A DNA stretch of 64,000 nucleotides from Pedosphaera sp. Its GTDB lineage: Bacteria; Verrucomicrobiota; Verrucomicrobiia; Limisphaerales; Pedosphaeraceae. This document shows, in pieces, positions 40,440 to 50,322 of this stretch. Numbering within the stretch: the stretch's first letter is position 1; every line of letters begins with the position of its first letter. The translations under genes were made by a program, and so were the position numbers. The stretch spans positions 1 to 64,000 of the forward strand of contig JAQGPC010000279.1 of NCBI GenBank assembly GCA_028293285.1, given 5' to 3'. The notes under the pieces are model-generated. The model saw only the letters and a program-made list of their open reading frames with translations. It made no database searches and was not told where the DNA came from.

Positions 40440-43400
40440 CTACGGCAAAACGATGACGTGATAGAAGCGTTGGACCGTGGCGGGGCCGGAGTCGGCTTTG
40501 CTGGCAGCATTGCCCTGACTGATAATATCGCCGGACAAAGGAGTCCATATAACGTCGGTGAGGTTGGTTTTGTACTCCACCCGGTAAGATTGTCCCAAGA
40601 TGGCACTCCATGTAATGGTGAATATGCCTTGGGAAACTTGAAGGGATTGGATTGAAGGTTTGGGTACAACCGTAATTTCAAAAGTTTTTGAGTCGCTTAA
40701 ATTAGGCAGGCCATTATCCGTCACACGCAAGGTCACTTGATTAGTCCCCAATTGCGCTTCGGTCGATGTCCATCTAAAGAGGCCACTGGTGGCATTGATC
40801 GTGGCGCTATCGGGGACATCAGGGCCTAAACTGAAAGTCAGTATGTTTGCAGGCAAATCAGGATCAGTGGCTGTGGCAGTAAATGAAATGGAGCTTCCCG
40901 CATGAATCGTCCAATTGCCAAGACTTGTCAAAATGGGTGGTTGATTGATTTCGAGGACAGTGACGGTGAAGCTCCTGGAATTGCTTAAACTGGGAGAGCC
41001 ATTGTCAGTAACAGTAATCGTAATGACATTTGTGCCCGGCCCTTGAGCTTCATTGGGAGTCCAGTTGAAAATACCACTGTTGGCATCCAGAGAAGCACCG
41101 ACGGGAGCATTGGTGCCGAGACTGAAGGTCAACACATCAGCCGGACTATCCGGATCGCTTGCGAGATTGGTAATAACCAGCATTGTTCCTTCGTTGATTG
41201 TGTAATCAGGAATGGAGGCGAGAACGGGAGGGTTATTCACTGTTAAAATTGCATTGGAACTGGTCACGCTGCCGCCCACATTGGTCACGATTACGGAATA
41301 GTTTCCGGCATCAGCTGATTGCACATTGGCCCGGGCGTAAGTGTTGGCGGTCGCGCCGGTAATATTGGTTCCATTCAAGCGCCACTGGTAGCTAAGCGGT
41401 GCAGTGCCGGTGGTTCCCACGCTGAAGAAGACATTTGCGCCCGCAGCCACATTGGTTCCCTGCGGTTGACCGGTGATCGCAGGGGGGATGACCACAACCA
41501 ATACAGCGTTGGAACTCAGCGTGGTGCCGGCCGTATTTGTGATAAACACGGAGTAATTCCCGGCATGGGCAGGTTGAAGATTGGTGATGGTAAAGCTGCT
41601 ACTGGTGGCCCCTGAAATGCCATCTCCTTCAAGTCGCCATTGATAGCTTAAAGGTGCGGTTCCGGTGGCAAAGACAGTAAATGTGGCATTGCTGCTTACC
41701 TTGGCTGTCTGGGATTGCGGTTGGGAAACGATAGTTGGCACCACAGCGGAAGGAGTTAATGTGATGGCGCTGACTTGAGGGGAAAAATCAGATTTATTGG
41801 TGCCCTGATAATCCCGGATGCGATAAAAATACTGAGTTCCGCCAATCAAGTTGGTATCGCTGAAGCTTAGAATGTTGGTGGTGAGTGTGGCAATGGTGAC
41901 CGTCGAAGTGCTGCTTGAACTCCAGCGCTGGATTTCGAATCCATCGGCATTGTTTGCGTTATCGGTCCACGCAAGATTGATTTGTGACGAAGAAATTGTG
42001 TTGGCCGTCAACCACGTTGGAGGCGCGAGAAAAGTGCGCGCGATTTTGCTTAAACGCACTTCGTCGATGTAACCGTCGAAATTTCCCATGGTAATCGCCC
42101 AGGCACCGGTCCGGCCAAAATTCGGCGCACTGACCAGCGGTCCGGCAACCAATCGGCCATCGATATATGAATAATTTTTATTGGTGCCATCGAAAACAAG
42201 CGCCATGTGCAACCATTTGCCAGTTGGTGCGACGGCTTGAAACTGGGTAGGAGTTAAGAAGGTGTTCCCATTTATAGTGGTTTTACCATAAGCAGGAAGA
42301 TCCCACATGCCTTGCTGAATCATGTAAAAGTTGGCATCATACTCCTGTACCAGAGTGAGGATATTTCCCTGTCCGGTCAGACCATAGGCCGTCCAGGCAT
42401 CGATATAAACCCGGGCTTCAAAAGTAAAGGGTCTTGCGGAGGGCATCACCAGAGAGTCGGCAACGTTTGCTTTAGCGGCAATGGTTCCACCAGCGTCGGT
42501 GTTGGTGGTATGCAACGCCAGACGACTTGAACCCAAGGGGCTGAACTCCGCGAAGGTCACCGCACCGCCGTAGGTCAAAGTGCTTCCATTGCTACTGGCG
42601 TCGGTGCCATTGCCATTCAAATGCCATAAAGCAACGGTGTTGGTATCCAAAGAATATTCCGCAATTTGGGAGTAGAGATAACTCGTCTGGGTGTTGGTGG
42701 CGATCACGTTATGCGGATTCGATTGATCGGCCACGTTATTGATCGTCAGCGTGTAAACGAATCCATCTACCTGCGTGGATGTGGCAAGGATTACGGTATG
42801 GCCATCTGTCTGCACTGTGGCGCTGATGGTTACGCCGTTATTCAGAGAATAATTATTGGCATTTTGAGCCGAGGCTGAATCAAGGGTCTTATCGAATACC
42901 ACCTTTACCTTGTTGGCGGTAATGCCATCAGCGAGCAATATTTTGGGGGCTTGCTCATCGAAGATGCCCTGGCTGGCGTTAATATACGTGCCGCTGCCGG
43001 AAGAGGTTTCCACTTTGACGGCTCGAACCATATATATATTTGAACCGGCTGGAGGATTGGTATCGGTATAAATGGCGTTGGTTACGTAAGAGCTGTTAAG
43101 ACGGGCGAACGGTCCCAGTGCAGAATTGCCCCGATAAACATGGTAGCCCAGCAAGCCCGCCTGAGGCGAAGCGTTCCAATTTAGAACGGTCTGCCCGCCG
43201 GATCGGCTGGACAGTAGGTTGCTGGCGGGAGAAATTATATGCATGCGCAAAGTCGGGTCGCCCATCAGGGACATATGCACCCCGCGACGGTACAGGTTGA
43301 AATTGAGGTAACCATGATGGGCATAGAAAGAGGTATTGTTTTGGGAAACTTGGGCGCTGTAGCCGATGTTTTTGCCAAGTGCCATGTGATGCAGGACATA

Positions 43401-44660
43401 GCAGGGATTCTCTGACCATACGTTCACCAAATTGTAGCCCGCTGCCGCAAGTGGCGCGCGTAGAAAGGCGTTTTCCACATCCCATTCCCAATATTCGCTG
43501 GCGAACCAGCTATTGAATACAACCTTAACCGGTGGCAGTGCTGCGAAGTCAGCAGTGTCACCAATATCAGCACTGGAATCATAATTCCCACCGCCGCCGC
43601 CCTTGGTCAGCCAGAGATAGCTGTTATTGGTAAACGTGCCGAAGTAGTCGGAAACAGCAGTGGTGTTGCCTAACCCAAAAAATTGTTTCTGGCAGTAATC
43701 GCCCTGGCCGGAATTCATGTCGGCTCCGCGATTTACCACGGTGAAGACGGCATTCCGGAAGTCGTGGTCCTTTTTCAAATAGCGCCGCAGCAAATCGACC
43801 TCGTGCAAACCGAATGGTTGGAAGGCAGTCATGTTAAAGAAATCCACCCGTCCTACCTGGAGATCCATCCGGCCAGGAATTGTGCTCGGGTCAAACTTGC
43901 CATCGCCAGCCAGATTGATCCACCAGGGATGATTGGTGGGCGAGTTGTCTCCGTAGTTAACATTGTCAGTCCAATTGGCAGCCATATCGCCATAGAAGGT
44001 ATCCGTCGGTCCGGGGCGGGGACCGTGATCATCGGGATCGATCCACCCGGAGTAGGCGATGGGGATGTGCCCAAGAAGAAAAACCGCGGTGACATTGGTT
44101 GGATCTGCGAGGTAATCGGACTTTATGAGTCCTTTGATGTTGGCCGGTTTGTCATTACGTGAAACATCATGACGGAGTACAGTCCAGCCATCGCCCACAA
44201 GATCCCTTTGCAACTGATTTAATTCGTAAGTGAGATCATTGATAAATGAGTCGTCCACCAACAGAAGGAGCTTCCCGCGATTTTCAATCAAAGGGAGTTC
44301 AATGCCTGCATTGATGTAACCATCCCCATTGGTCACACCAGCAGCAATAACTCGATACTCGTAACTGGTATTCAATAGTACATTCGTATCAATGAAAGAA
44401 GTCGTGTTGCCCGCCAGGTTGGCAATGGGCGAGCCCCAGTTGCCGGTGCCATCGGGGTTGCCGCCTATGGTTGTGGTGCGATAAACGGTATAACCGGTTA
44501 TTCCGCCGGGGTTGGGCCAATTGAGGGTTATTTTTGGCGGCGACTTTTGGATGGCTGCATAAAGTTGCGGCGGATTGGCGGCGACTGGTTCGGTTTGTAG
44601 TATGATCAAACCCCAGAACAGAATTGCCCAACCAACTTTAAATTTAGGAAACACCCTCAC
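40440..44660 (-). CDS. Large secreted mosaic protein with a C25 (gingipain)-like region, LamG and Ig-like domains
   Basis: The 1406-residue protein starts with a signal segment (VGWAILFWGLIILQTEPVAA). Regions in order: FN3-like (~30-130); a C25-like region (~130-480, with LLLLVDDSFINDLTYELNQL, TAVFLLGHIPIAYSG and GVHMSLMGDPTLRMH); FN3 (~485-570); a Big_5/SwmB-like region (~575-665); LamG (~680-860, LAAL-type YIDGRLVAGPLVSAPNFG); FN3; two Ig-like domains (TAPLSYQWRLEGDGISGATS); two putative-Ig/cadherin-like domains (ILTFSLGPDVPDSATINATS); and a C-terminal domain ending FYHVIVLP like that of the NHL protein. In the C25-like region the catalytic His and Cys are not evident (KGGGGG and FNSWF occupy those places), so peptidase activity is doubtful. 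Confidence 0.85.
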   Translation of the reverse strand: MRVFPKFKVGWAILFWGLIILQTEPVAANPPQLYAAIQKSPPKITLNWPNPGGITGYTVYRTTTIGGNPDGTGNWGSPIANLAGNTTSFIDTNVLLNTSYEYRVIAAGVTNGDGYINAGIELPLIENRGKLLLLVDDSFINDLTYELNQLQRDLVGDGWTVLRHDVSRNDKPANIKGLIKSDYLADPTNVTAVFLLGHIPIAYSGWIDPDDHGPRPGPTDTFYGDMAANWTDNVNYGDNSPTNHPWWINLAGDGKFDPSTIPGRMDLQVGRVDFFNMTAFQPFGLHEVDLLRRYLKKDHDFRNAVFTVVNRGADMNSGQGDYCQKQFFGLGNTTAVSDYFGTFTNNSYLWLTKGGGGGNYDSSADIGDTADFAALPPVKVVFNSWFASEYWEWDVENAFLRAPLAAAGYNLVNVWSENPCYVLHHMALGKNIGYSAQVSQNNTSFYAHHGYLNFNLYRRGVHMSLMGDPTLRMHIISPASNLLSSRSGGQTVLNWNASPQAGLLGYHVYRGNSALGPFARLNSSYVTNAIYTDTNPPAGSNIYMVRAVKVETSSGSGTYINASQGIFDEQAPKILLADGITANKVKVVFDKTLDSASAQNANNYSLNNGVTISATVQTDGHTVILATSTQVDGFVYTLTINNVADQSNPHNVIATNTQTSYLYSQIAEYSLDTNTVALWHLNGNGTDASSNGSTLTYGGAVTFAEFSPLGSSRLALHTTNTDAGGTIAAKANVADSLVMPSARPFTFEARVYIDAWTAYGLTGQGNILTLVQEYDANFYMIQQGMWDLPAYGKTTINGNTFLTPTQFQAVAPTGKWLHMALVFDGTNKNYSYIDGRLVAGPLVSAPNFGRTGAWAITMGNFDGYIDEVRLSKIARTFLAPPTWLTANTISSSQINLAWTDNANNADGFEIQRWSSSSTSTVTIATLTTNILSFSDTNLIGGTQYFYRIRDYQGTNKSDFSPQVSAITLTPSAVVPTIVSQPQSQTAKVSSNATFTVFATGTAPLSYQWRLEGDGISGATSSSFTITNLQPAHAGNYSVFITNTAGTTLSSNAVLVVVIPPAITGQPQGTNVAAGANVFFSVGTTGTAPLSYQWRLNGTNITGATANTYARANVQSADAGNYSVIVTNVGGSVTSSNAILTVNNPPVLASIPDYTINEGTMLVITNLASDPDSPADVLTFSLGTNAPVGASLDANSGIFNWTPNEAQGPGTNVITITVTDNGSPSLSNSRSFTVTVLEINQPPILTSLGNWTIHAGSSISFTATATDPDLPANILTFSLGPDVPDSATINATSGLFRWTSTEAQLGTNQVTLRVTDNGLPNLSDSKTFEITVVPKPSIQSLQVSQGIFTITWSAILGQSYRVEYKTNLTDVIWTPLSGDIISQGNAASKADSGPATVQRFYHVIVLP

Positions 44661-44889
44661 AGTTGAATAACTCTAATCCAAGGAAATTCACGCTTAAATA
44701 AATGCCTAAACAGCACACAGGTGCCGATTTTCTTTGAAGAAGCCAATTCCCGCAATAGTAGCTTTTTTCGGCGACTTAGCTACTACAATTACAGTATGAG
44801 TTGCCCTGTAAAATGAGGGTTATTCAGTTAAATAAAAGCAAAGGCCACCGTATTGAGGTAGTGCACGAGGCTGGTGACTCTTCAATCGT

Positions 44890-45276
44890 CTAATTCTTTC
44901 CCACAAAATCAATGACAAAGGCGTCACCAATCAAGGGCAGCGCAAGATCAACAAACTTTTTGTGCTCCGGATGGATCAGATAGGCATCGCGATCCTTTTC
45001 ATTATTGAACGTCACAATAAAGCCGTGCGTAAAACCTTTATCGAGCTTTTCGGGGCTGACATTGGTGCCCCATTCGATGGAGACAACCTGGGGAATCTTT
45101 GATTTTAAGGCGCGGAACGCTTCTTCCACCTGTTTGATTTGTTCCTTGGTGGCACTGTCCTTGAATTTAAAAGCGACCACATGGCGCAGTTTTTCCTTTT
45201 TCGACACCGTCTCAGCAGCGAATGCGGTAAGGGCGAGTCCTAATAATGGGATGAGGCAAATGACCAGATATTTCAT
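44890..45276 (-). CDS. Secreted Dabb (stress-responsive A/B barrel) protein
   Basis: MKYLVICLIPLLGLALTAFA is a signal peptide. The Dabb domain follows: KLRHVVAFKFKDSATKEQIK, then VSIEWGTNVSPEKLDKGFTH and FIVTFNNEKDRDAYLIHPEH with the usual DRDAYL-P-x-H motif. These ferredoxin-like A/B barrels dimerise; the substrate or role is unknown. A secreted version next to similar genes is common in Verrucomicrobiota and Planctomycetota. A broken small gene lies 37 bases upstream on the same strand. Confidence 0.9.
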   Translation of the reverse strand: MKYLVICLIPLLGLALTAFAAETVSKKEKLRHVVAFKFKDSATKEQIKQVEEAFRALKSKIPQVVSIEWGTNVSPEKLDKGFTHGFIVTFNNEKDRDAYLIHPEHKKFVDLALPLIGDAFVIDFVGKN

Positions 45277-45312
45277 AGTTTAATAGAGAATTTCGTATAA
45301 AAAATATTCCGT

Positions 45313-45714
45313 TCATTCGCTCAAAGCAAGCAGGATGGCGTAAGGCTTTCTGCCCAGGTTTTCAATAACCGCTGAAATGGTTTTGGCGGTGTTGGTAGGC
45401 TCAGGGACGTGATAAAGATAAAGGCGAATCACTCCCGGCTTAACTTTCTCCTGCAACGCAATTCCATTACCGCCGTGGAAATACTCAAGCCGGTCGGAGA
45501 ACAGGAATTGCGGTTCGCCCGCGGGTGAAATCTTAGTTGAGACGAGAGGCAGCTTTGTTTGGTTGGACTATAATTCGTCCAGCACAACAACTCCTCCCTG
45601 CTTGGTGTCTTTCAAAGAAGCTTCTTCGGTTGCATTCAGATTCGCGGCGTCGATTTGGGCAACTAAGAACCAACCAATAGTTCCAATTAAAAAGTACAAT
45701 TTTGAAAACGACAT
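45313..45714 (-). pseudogene. Small secreted-protein gene interrupted by an in-frame TAG
   Basis: From the ATG at 45714, MSFSKLYFLIGTIGWFLVAQ reads as a signal peptide followed by KQGGVVVLDEL and a TAG at 45568-45570. In the same frame translation continues for 84 codons: SNQTKLPLVSTKISPAGEPQ, then DRLEYFHGGNGIALQEKVKP and LYLYHVPEPTNTAKTISAVI, to a TGA at 45313. Both parts are well-formed protein, and the C-terminal part is too good for chance. So one gene of ~132 residues seems to be split by a single stop codon, either a recent mutation or a read-through or sequencing-error case. Domain unknown. Confidence 0.65.
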
Positions 45715-45959
45715 GCAAAAATGTTGGCAGTGATTTACAAATTTGGAAATTCCGAATCTCAAAACAGCTGTCTCAATAATAGGCAAATGGATTATCAAAC
45801 TGCCGGTGTAGGCAAATTATGTCGAAGCTCGTTACGAGTTTGAACCAATGCGGGACATAATTCCCCATAAAATTCCAAATCTCAGATTCTCATTGACGTA
45901 GTCAAAATCACCTTCCGAAGACATGCAGTCAGGCACGCTAGTTGCTTAAGATCAAAGGC

Positions 45960-47288
45960 ATGATAGGAAAATTGACAATACTAACTGCTCTCTGGGGTTG
46001 CGTAGCCGCTTTTTTCCTCGTTGCCAGCCAGGACGTTGGCGCGGCGGATGGCATTACCAAAGAACAGTTCCTGCAACTCCAACAGGAAAACCAGGCCTTC
46101 AAGGACCAGTTGCGCAAACAGCAGGAGTTGATTGATTCTCTCACGCACAAAGTTTCCGAAATCCAGGACGTAAACGCGAAACGTGATCATGAATTGATCG
46201 ACTTGAAAGAGGGAAACGAAAAGCCATCGCAGGCAGGCGGACCGCTGCACTTCGGTAAAGTGAATATTTCAGGCGAAGGTGGCGTGGCATTCTTCCACTC
46301 GGAAAGCAAAGGGCAGACGCCCAATGCGGAATTTCGCATTGATGAAGCGAAAATATTCGTGGAAGCGCCCATCTGGAAGGATGTTTACTTTTTTTCGGAA
46401 TTGAACCTCGCGGCACGTGAAAGCATGGACTTGAACCTCCGGGTTGGTGAGTTGTATCTGGATTTTGAAAATGTCTCCCAATTATGGGGACGTGATCGTC
46501 AGCTCAACCTTCGGCTCGGCCGTTTCTATATCCCTTTTGGTGAGGAATATCTTAATCGTTTTGCCATTGATAACGCGCTTATCTCCCATTCAGTGGGTGA
46601 TTTGTGGGGTGTGGATGAGGGCGTTGAGGTTTACGGCAGTTTGGGCAAGTTCCAATACGTTCTCGCCGTGCAAAATGGCGGCGTGGCAACATCCCGGGAC
46701 TTTAACGCGGACAAAGCCATTGTCGGGCGTATCGGTTATGATCCGAATAAATGGCTGCATCTGAGCGTGAGTGGAATGCGGACGGGCGATATGGATGCGG
46801 TGAATGACGGCATTTCCGAATTGTGGTTTGGCAACGGCTGGATTCGTTCCATCGGGTCACCGAAGACGGCGATTTTCCGCGCCAATCTTGTCGAAGGAGA
46901 TGTGCAACTGCGTTTCCCATGGGCCCGGTTCAAAGCTGCGGGAGGATACATCAATTACGAAGACAATGATCCGATGGGACGCAATCACCGCGATGTTTAT
47001 TATTACTACGTCGAGGGAGTGAAGGACATCACTCGAAAACTTTATGCAGCCGGTCGGTTCAGCCAAATCCTGGCACCGGGAGGATTTCCCATCGTCGGAA
47101 ACGCGGACATGGGTTATTTCGGTGAATTATCGAAGGATTATTGGCGGCTAAGTCTCGGTGTCGGTTATCGCTTCAGCCCTAATTTGGTTGCGAAGGCAGA
47201 ATACAGCTTCAACCAGGGTAGAGAGTTGGACGGAAGCAAAAGGACTCACGAAAACCTATTTGCCATGGAGGCAGCATTCAAGTTCTGA
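45960..47288 (+). CDS. Outer-membrane porin with N-terminal coiled coil
   Basis: From ATG 45960 (MIGKLTILTALWGCVAAFFL) there is a signal peptide ending GAADG. Residues ~25-70 form a coiled coil (EQFLQLQQENQAFKDQLRKQ and QQELIDSLTHKVSEIQD) that may anchor the barrel to the wall or to a trimer. The remainder is a barrel: FHSESKGQTPNAEFRIDEAK, VYFFSELNLAARESMDLNLR, then LRLGRFYIPFGEEYLNRFAI, and a final FAMEAAFKF ending in Phe. The RLGRFYIPFGEEY segment resembles phosphate-selective porin O/P and similar porins. It is followed 1 base after its stop by a cupredoxin gene and then a hybrid kinase. Confidence 0.85.
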   Translation: MIGKLTILTALWGCVAAFFLVASQDVGAADGITKEQFLQLQQENQAFKDQLRKQQELIDSLTHKVSEIQDVNAKRDHELIDLKEGNEKPSQAGGPLHFGKVNISGEGGVAFFHSESKGQTPNAEFRIDEAKIFVEAPIWKDVYFFSELNLAARESMDLNLRVGELYLDFENVSQLWGRDRQLNLRLGRFYIPFGEEYLNRFAIDNALISHSVGDLWGVDEGVEVYGSLGKFQYVLAVQNGGVATSRDFNADKAIVGRIGYDPNKWLHLSVSGMRTGDMDAVNDGISELWFGNGWIRSIGSPKTAIFRANLVEGDVQLRFPWARFKAAGGYINYEDNDPMGRNHRDVYYYYVEGVKDITRKLYAAGRFSQILAPGGFPIVGNADMGYFGELSKDYWRLSLGVGYRFSPNLVAKAEYSFNQGRELDGSKRTHENLFAMEAAFKF

Positions 47289-47289
47289 C

Positions 47290-48006
47290 ATGAGACGATA
47301 TTTAACAATCCTTTTCAGCCTGACGATGATGGCTCTGCCCGTTGTCGCGGGAACTATTTCTGGCAAGGTGCGCGCCGAGGGAAAAGCCGGTGCCGACCAG
47401 GATGCCAACTGTGGCAAATATGATAGTCGCGCGTTGAAATTTGCGGAGAAGGTCAATTATGACGAGATGCGTGACTTTGTGGTTTATATCGAAGGGCCGG
47501 TGGGCACGAACAAGCTTGTTGTTCCTGACAAACCGGTGCAGGTGATAACGAAGAAAAAGGATTCGATCAATAAAGAGGTCAAACAAAAGGGAGCCATGTT
47601 TTCACCGCACATTCTGCCGATCGTGGTGGGGACAACCGTGGAATGGCCGAATAATGACGAAATTTATCACAATGTTTTCTCCTACTCGGAAGCCAAGCCG
47701 TTCGACCTTGGCTTATATAAGAGCGGGGAGAGCAAGAGCATCATTTTCGACGTAAAGGGTCGCGTGGACGTATTTTGTTCCATTCATTCCACCATGGGCT
47801 GCGTGGTAATGGTGTTGGAGAACCCATACTATGCGACCACCAACGACAAGAACCTTTATTCAATTTCCAATGTTCCACCAGGCACATACAAACTGAAAGC
47901 CTGGCATGAGCGGTTACCAAGCCAGATCAAGGAGATCACCGTGCCGGAAAACGGGGAGGTGAAAGTGGATTTCACCTTGGGGATCACCAATCTGCCAAAA
48001 TATTAG
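47290..48006 (+). CDS. Periplasmic cupredoxin-like (blue-copper-type) protein
   Basis: The ATG at 47290 gives a 238-residue protein with signal MRRYLTILFSLTMMALPVVA; the track starts inside the porin gene. The central domain is a plastocyanin-like fold with a complete type 1 copper site: His127 (NDEIYHNVFS), Cys163, His166 and Met169 (FCSIHSTMG). The hydrophobic lead-in PHILPIVVGTTVEWPNNDE is typical. Before it is a Cys/Asp-rich segment (GADQDANCGKYD), and after it a transthyretin-like (CarboxypepD_reg) domain: ISNVPPGTYKLKAWHERLPS. Proteins of this layout are sometimes labelled methylamine utilization proteins. It lies between porin and hybrid kinase genes. Confidence 0.86.
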   Translation: MRRYLTILFSLTMMALPVVAGTISGKVRAEGKAGADQDANCGKYDSRALKFAEKVNYDEMRDFVVYIEGPVGTNKLVVPDKPVQVITKKKDSINKEVKQKGAMFSPHILPIVVGTTVEWPNNDEIYHNVFSYSEAKPFDLGLYKSGESKSIIFDVKGRVDVFCSIHSTMGCVVMVLENPYYATTNDKNLYSISNVPPGTYKLKAWHERLPSQIKEITVPENGEVKVDFTLGITNLPKY

Positions 48007-48011
48007 CAGTC

Positions 48012-50282
48012 ATGAGCATACCTTCACTTAGGGCGCGAATAAGTTTTCAGGCTAAAATACTGATACCGGTCATCACGGTCATGATATTGCTGATCGCCAT
48101 CACCATGTGGTTGGTCGGCCGCCGCATCACGACGCAGATTGAAACCGACGCGGTATCGCAAAAATTGGAGACGGCAAATAAAGTCTTCAAAAATCTTCAA
48201 ATTGTTCATGCCACCAATTTGGTTTCCAGATACCGCACGGTGATTAATGAACCACGATTTCGGGCAGCATCCCAGATTGATCCGGGCTCGACGGGCGCTT
48301 TGAAAACAGTGGATGGTTTTCTGAAAGAACTTATCCAGGATGATGGAGATGCAAAAATTGCCGTGCTTACATCAGAATCCGGCGGTCATTTGGCCAGCGC
48401 AAATCTCGATTCCAAACTGGAACTGGCGGAGTTTGAAGCGTCCAGTTTGCCAATAATCCGCCAGGCGCTTGATGGTCATATTGGGGTGGATACCATTCGA
48501 GTTGATAGCCGATTGTTTGAGGTGATTTCCCTTCCTGTTCGGGGTAATGGGGGTTCAATTTGTGCAGCTACCTTTGGGGTTGAGATTGGGGAAACGCTTG
48601 CGCGGGAGATCAAAGACCTTACCAGTAATGATATTCTGCTATTGGTGGACAACCAGGTGGTGGCGAATGCCTCCAGTTTTAAAAAGGCTGAATTATACCC
48701 CGAACTTACCGCAAAATTCATCAATTTAACTGCAAAGGAGAGAATACAGTCGAGCAAGGACAAAGAGATTATCCTGGGTCGGGAACACTTCCTGTGCAAG
48801 GCGGGGCAATTCGGAGCCGCCAGTCAACACGGTAAGCTCGGTTATTTATTACTCTCTTCTTATGAACATTCATTGGGCGAATTGCAGGTAACACAACGGA
48901 TGCTGCTGGCGGTAAGCTTTTTTGGAATAGTGCTGAGCGCGGGAATTGTCTGGCTGATCATCCGGACAGTGACCCAGCCTCTGCGCCAATTACGCGCCAG
49001 CGCCGAAGCGGTCGGTCATGGAGACTTTTCCAAATTTGTTGAAGTTAATTCCAAGGATGAATGCGGCGAACTGGCGGCGGTGTTCAATCAAATGATTGAG
49101 CGGGTCAAGACCTCGCGGGAACAACTGGAAAAAACCGTGGACACACTCAAATCCACCCAGAATCAGTTGATTCAGAGTGAGAAATTGTCGGGCATCGGTG
49201 AGTTCGTTGCGGGTGTGGCGCATGAGTTGAATAATCCACTGACTTCGGTGATGGGCTTTGCGGAAATATTGCAACAATCTGATTTGCCTGAACAGCATCG
49301 GCGCTTCCTGGACCTAATTTTTAAGAGCGCCAAGCGTTGCCAGAAGATCGTGCAGAGTTTGTTGAGCTTCGCGCGTAAACATTTGCCAGAGCGCAAAGTG
49401 GTGAGCGTGAATGAAGTGGTCGAGTCGGCCATCGAAATCGTGCAATACCAATTGCGCACAAGTAATATCGAAGTGGTGCCTGAATTAGAGCCGAATCTGC
49501 CCGCCACCATGGTTGATCCGCACCAGATGCAGCAGGTTTTTCTGAACCTGATTAATAATGCACGGCAAGCGATGGAGGGACGTCGCGATGGGCGTATCCG
49601 AATCAGCACCCAGGCGGCATCGAAAGAACGCGTCCGAATTATCATAGAAGACAATGGTCCGGGTATTTCACCCGAGAATTTGAAGAAACTGTTTGTGCCG
49701 TTCTTCACCACGAAAGAAGTGGGAAAAGGAACGGGACTCGGCTTAAGTCTCTGTTATGGAATCATAACAGAACACGGCGGCACCATCACGCCGGAAAGCA
49801 AACTGGGTGAAGGCGCGAAGTTCATAGTTGACCTGCCGGTAACGCAGGAAGCCGTGGCCAAAGTGGAAAAAGTCGCGGTTCCAGCGCAGCCGCAGTCGAC
49901 GAAGGAAGGCCTTGGCAAGCGCGTGCTCGTCGTGGATGACGAGGATACAATCCTGCAAATGATCCGTGAAGCGCTGACTCTCAATGGTTATCAGGTGGAT
50001 GTGGCGCGCGATGGTGAAACCGCCCTGCGTCGCATGGGCCAAAATCATTACGATCTTACATTATGTGATTGGAAAATGCCGGGCCTGAACGGGGAGCAAG
50101 TTTATGAACGGATAAACACGTCCAATCCAGAGCTGTCCCGCCGGATGATCTTTATTACCGGCGATGTCGTGAACGAGAAAACGCAGGAGTTCTTGAAGGC
50201 TCGCAACAAGATATGCCTGTCAAAGCCCTTTACGCTTTCTGAATTCCGGGCTGCAATCAGCCGGGTGTTGAACCCGGCGTAA
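48012..50282 (+). CDS. Membrane hybrid histidine kinase with receiver domain
   Basis: The 756-residue protein has a first membrane helix (ILIPVITVMILLIAITMWLV), a periplasmic sensor of ~260 residues with a dCache/double-PAS-like look, a second helix (RMLLAVSFFGIVLSAGIVWL), HAMP (~315-370), a coiled coil, a HisKA domain with the phospho-His in FVAGVAHELNNPLTSVMGF (about residue 402), HATPase_c (NLINNARQAME, DNGPGISPENL, GTGLGLSLCYGI), and a C-terminal receiver with the acceptor Asp in LTLCDWKMPG (~686). No separate response regulator adjoins. Its periplasmic domain may sense what the porin and cupredoxin handle. Confidence 0.95.
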   Translation: MSIPSLRARISFQAKILIPVITVMILLIAITMWLVGRRITTQIETDAVSQKLETANKVFKNLQIVHATNLVSRYRTVINEPRFRAASQIDPGSTGALKTVDGFLKELIQDDGDAKIAVLTSESGGHLASANLDSKLELAEFEASSLPIIRQALDGHIGVDTIRVDSRLFEVISLPVRGNGGSICAATFGVEIGETLAREIKDLTSNDILLLVDNQVVANASSFKKAELYPELTAKFINLTAKERIQSSKDKEIILGREHFLCKAGQFGAASQHGKLGYLLLSSYEHSLGELQVTQRMLLAVSFFGIVLSAGIVWLIIRTVTQPLRQLRASAEAVGHGDFSKFVEVNSKDECGELAAVFNQMIERVKTSREQLEKTVDTLKSTQNQLIQSEKLSGIGEFVAGVAHELNNPLTSVMGFAEILQQSDLPEQHRRFLDLIFKSAKRCQKIVQSLLSFARKHLPERKVVSVNEVVESAIEIVQYQLRTSNIEVVPELEPNLPATMVDPHQMQQVFLNLINNARQAMEGRRDGRIRISTQAASKERVRIIIEDNGPGISPENLKKLFVPFFTTKEVGKGTGLGLSLCYGIITEHGGTITPESKLGEGAKFIVDLPVTQEAVAKVEKVAVPAQPQSTKEGLGKRVLVVDDEDTILQMIREALTLNGYQVDVARDGETALRRMGQNHYDLTLCDWKMPGLNGEQVYERINTSNPELSRRMIFITGDVVNEKTQEFLKARNKICLSKPFTLSEFRAAISRVLNPA

Positions 50283-50322
50283 ACGACCGCAATAATGCCG
50301 CTCTGGCAGGCCGGCACTTAAT

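Noticed and set aside
50284-50322. Hairpin TGCCG...CGGCA between kinase and BON genes
   Set aside because: Only 5 bp with an 11-base loop and no T-run; too weak to call a terminator.
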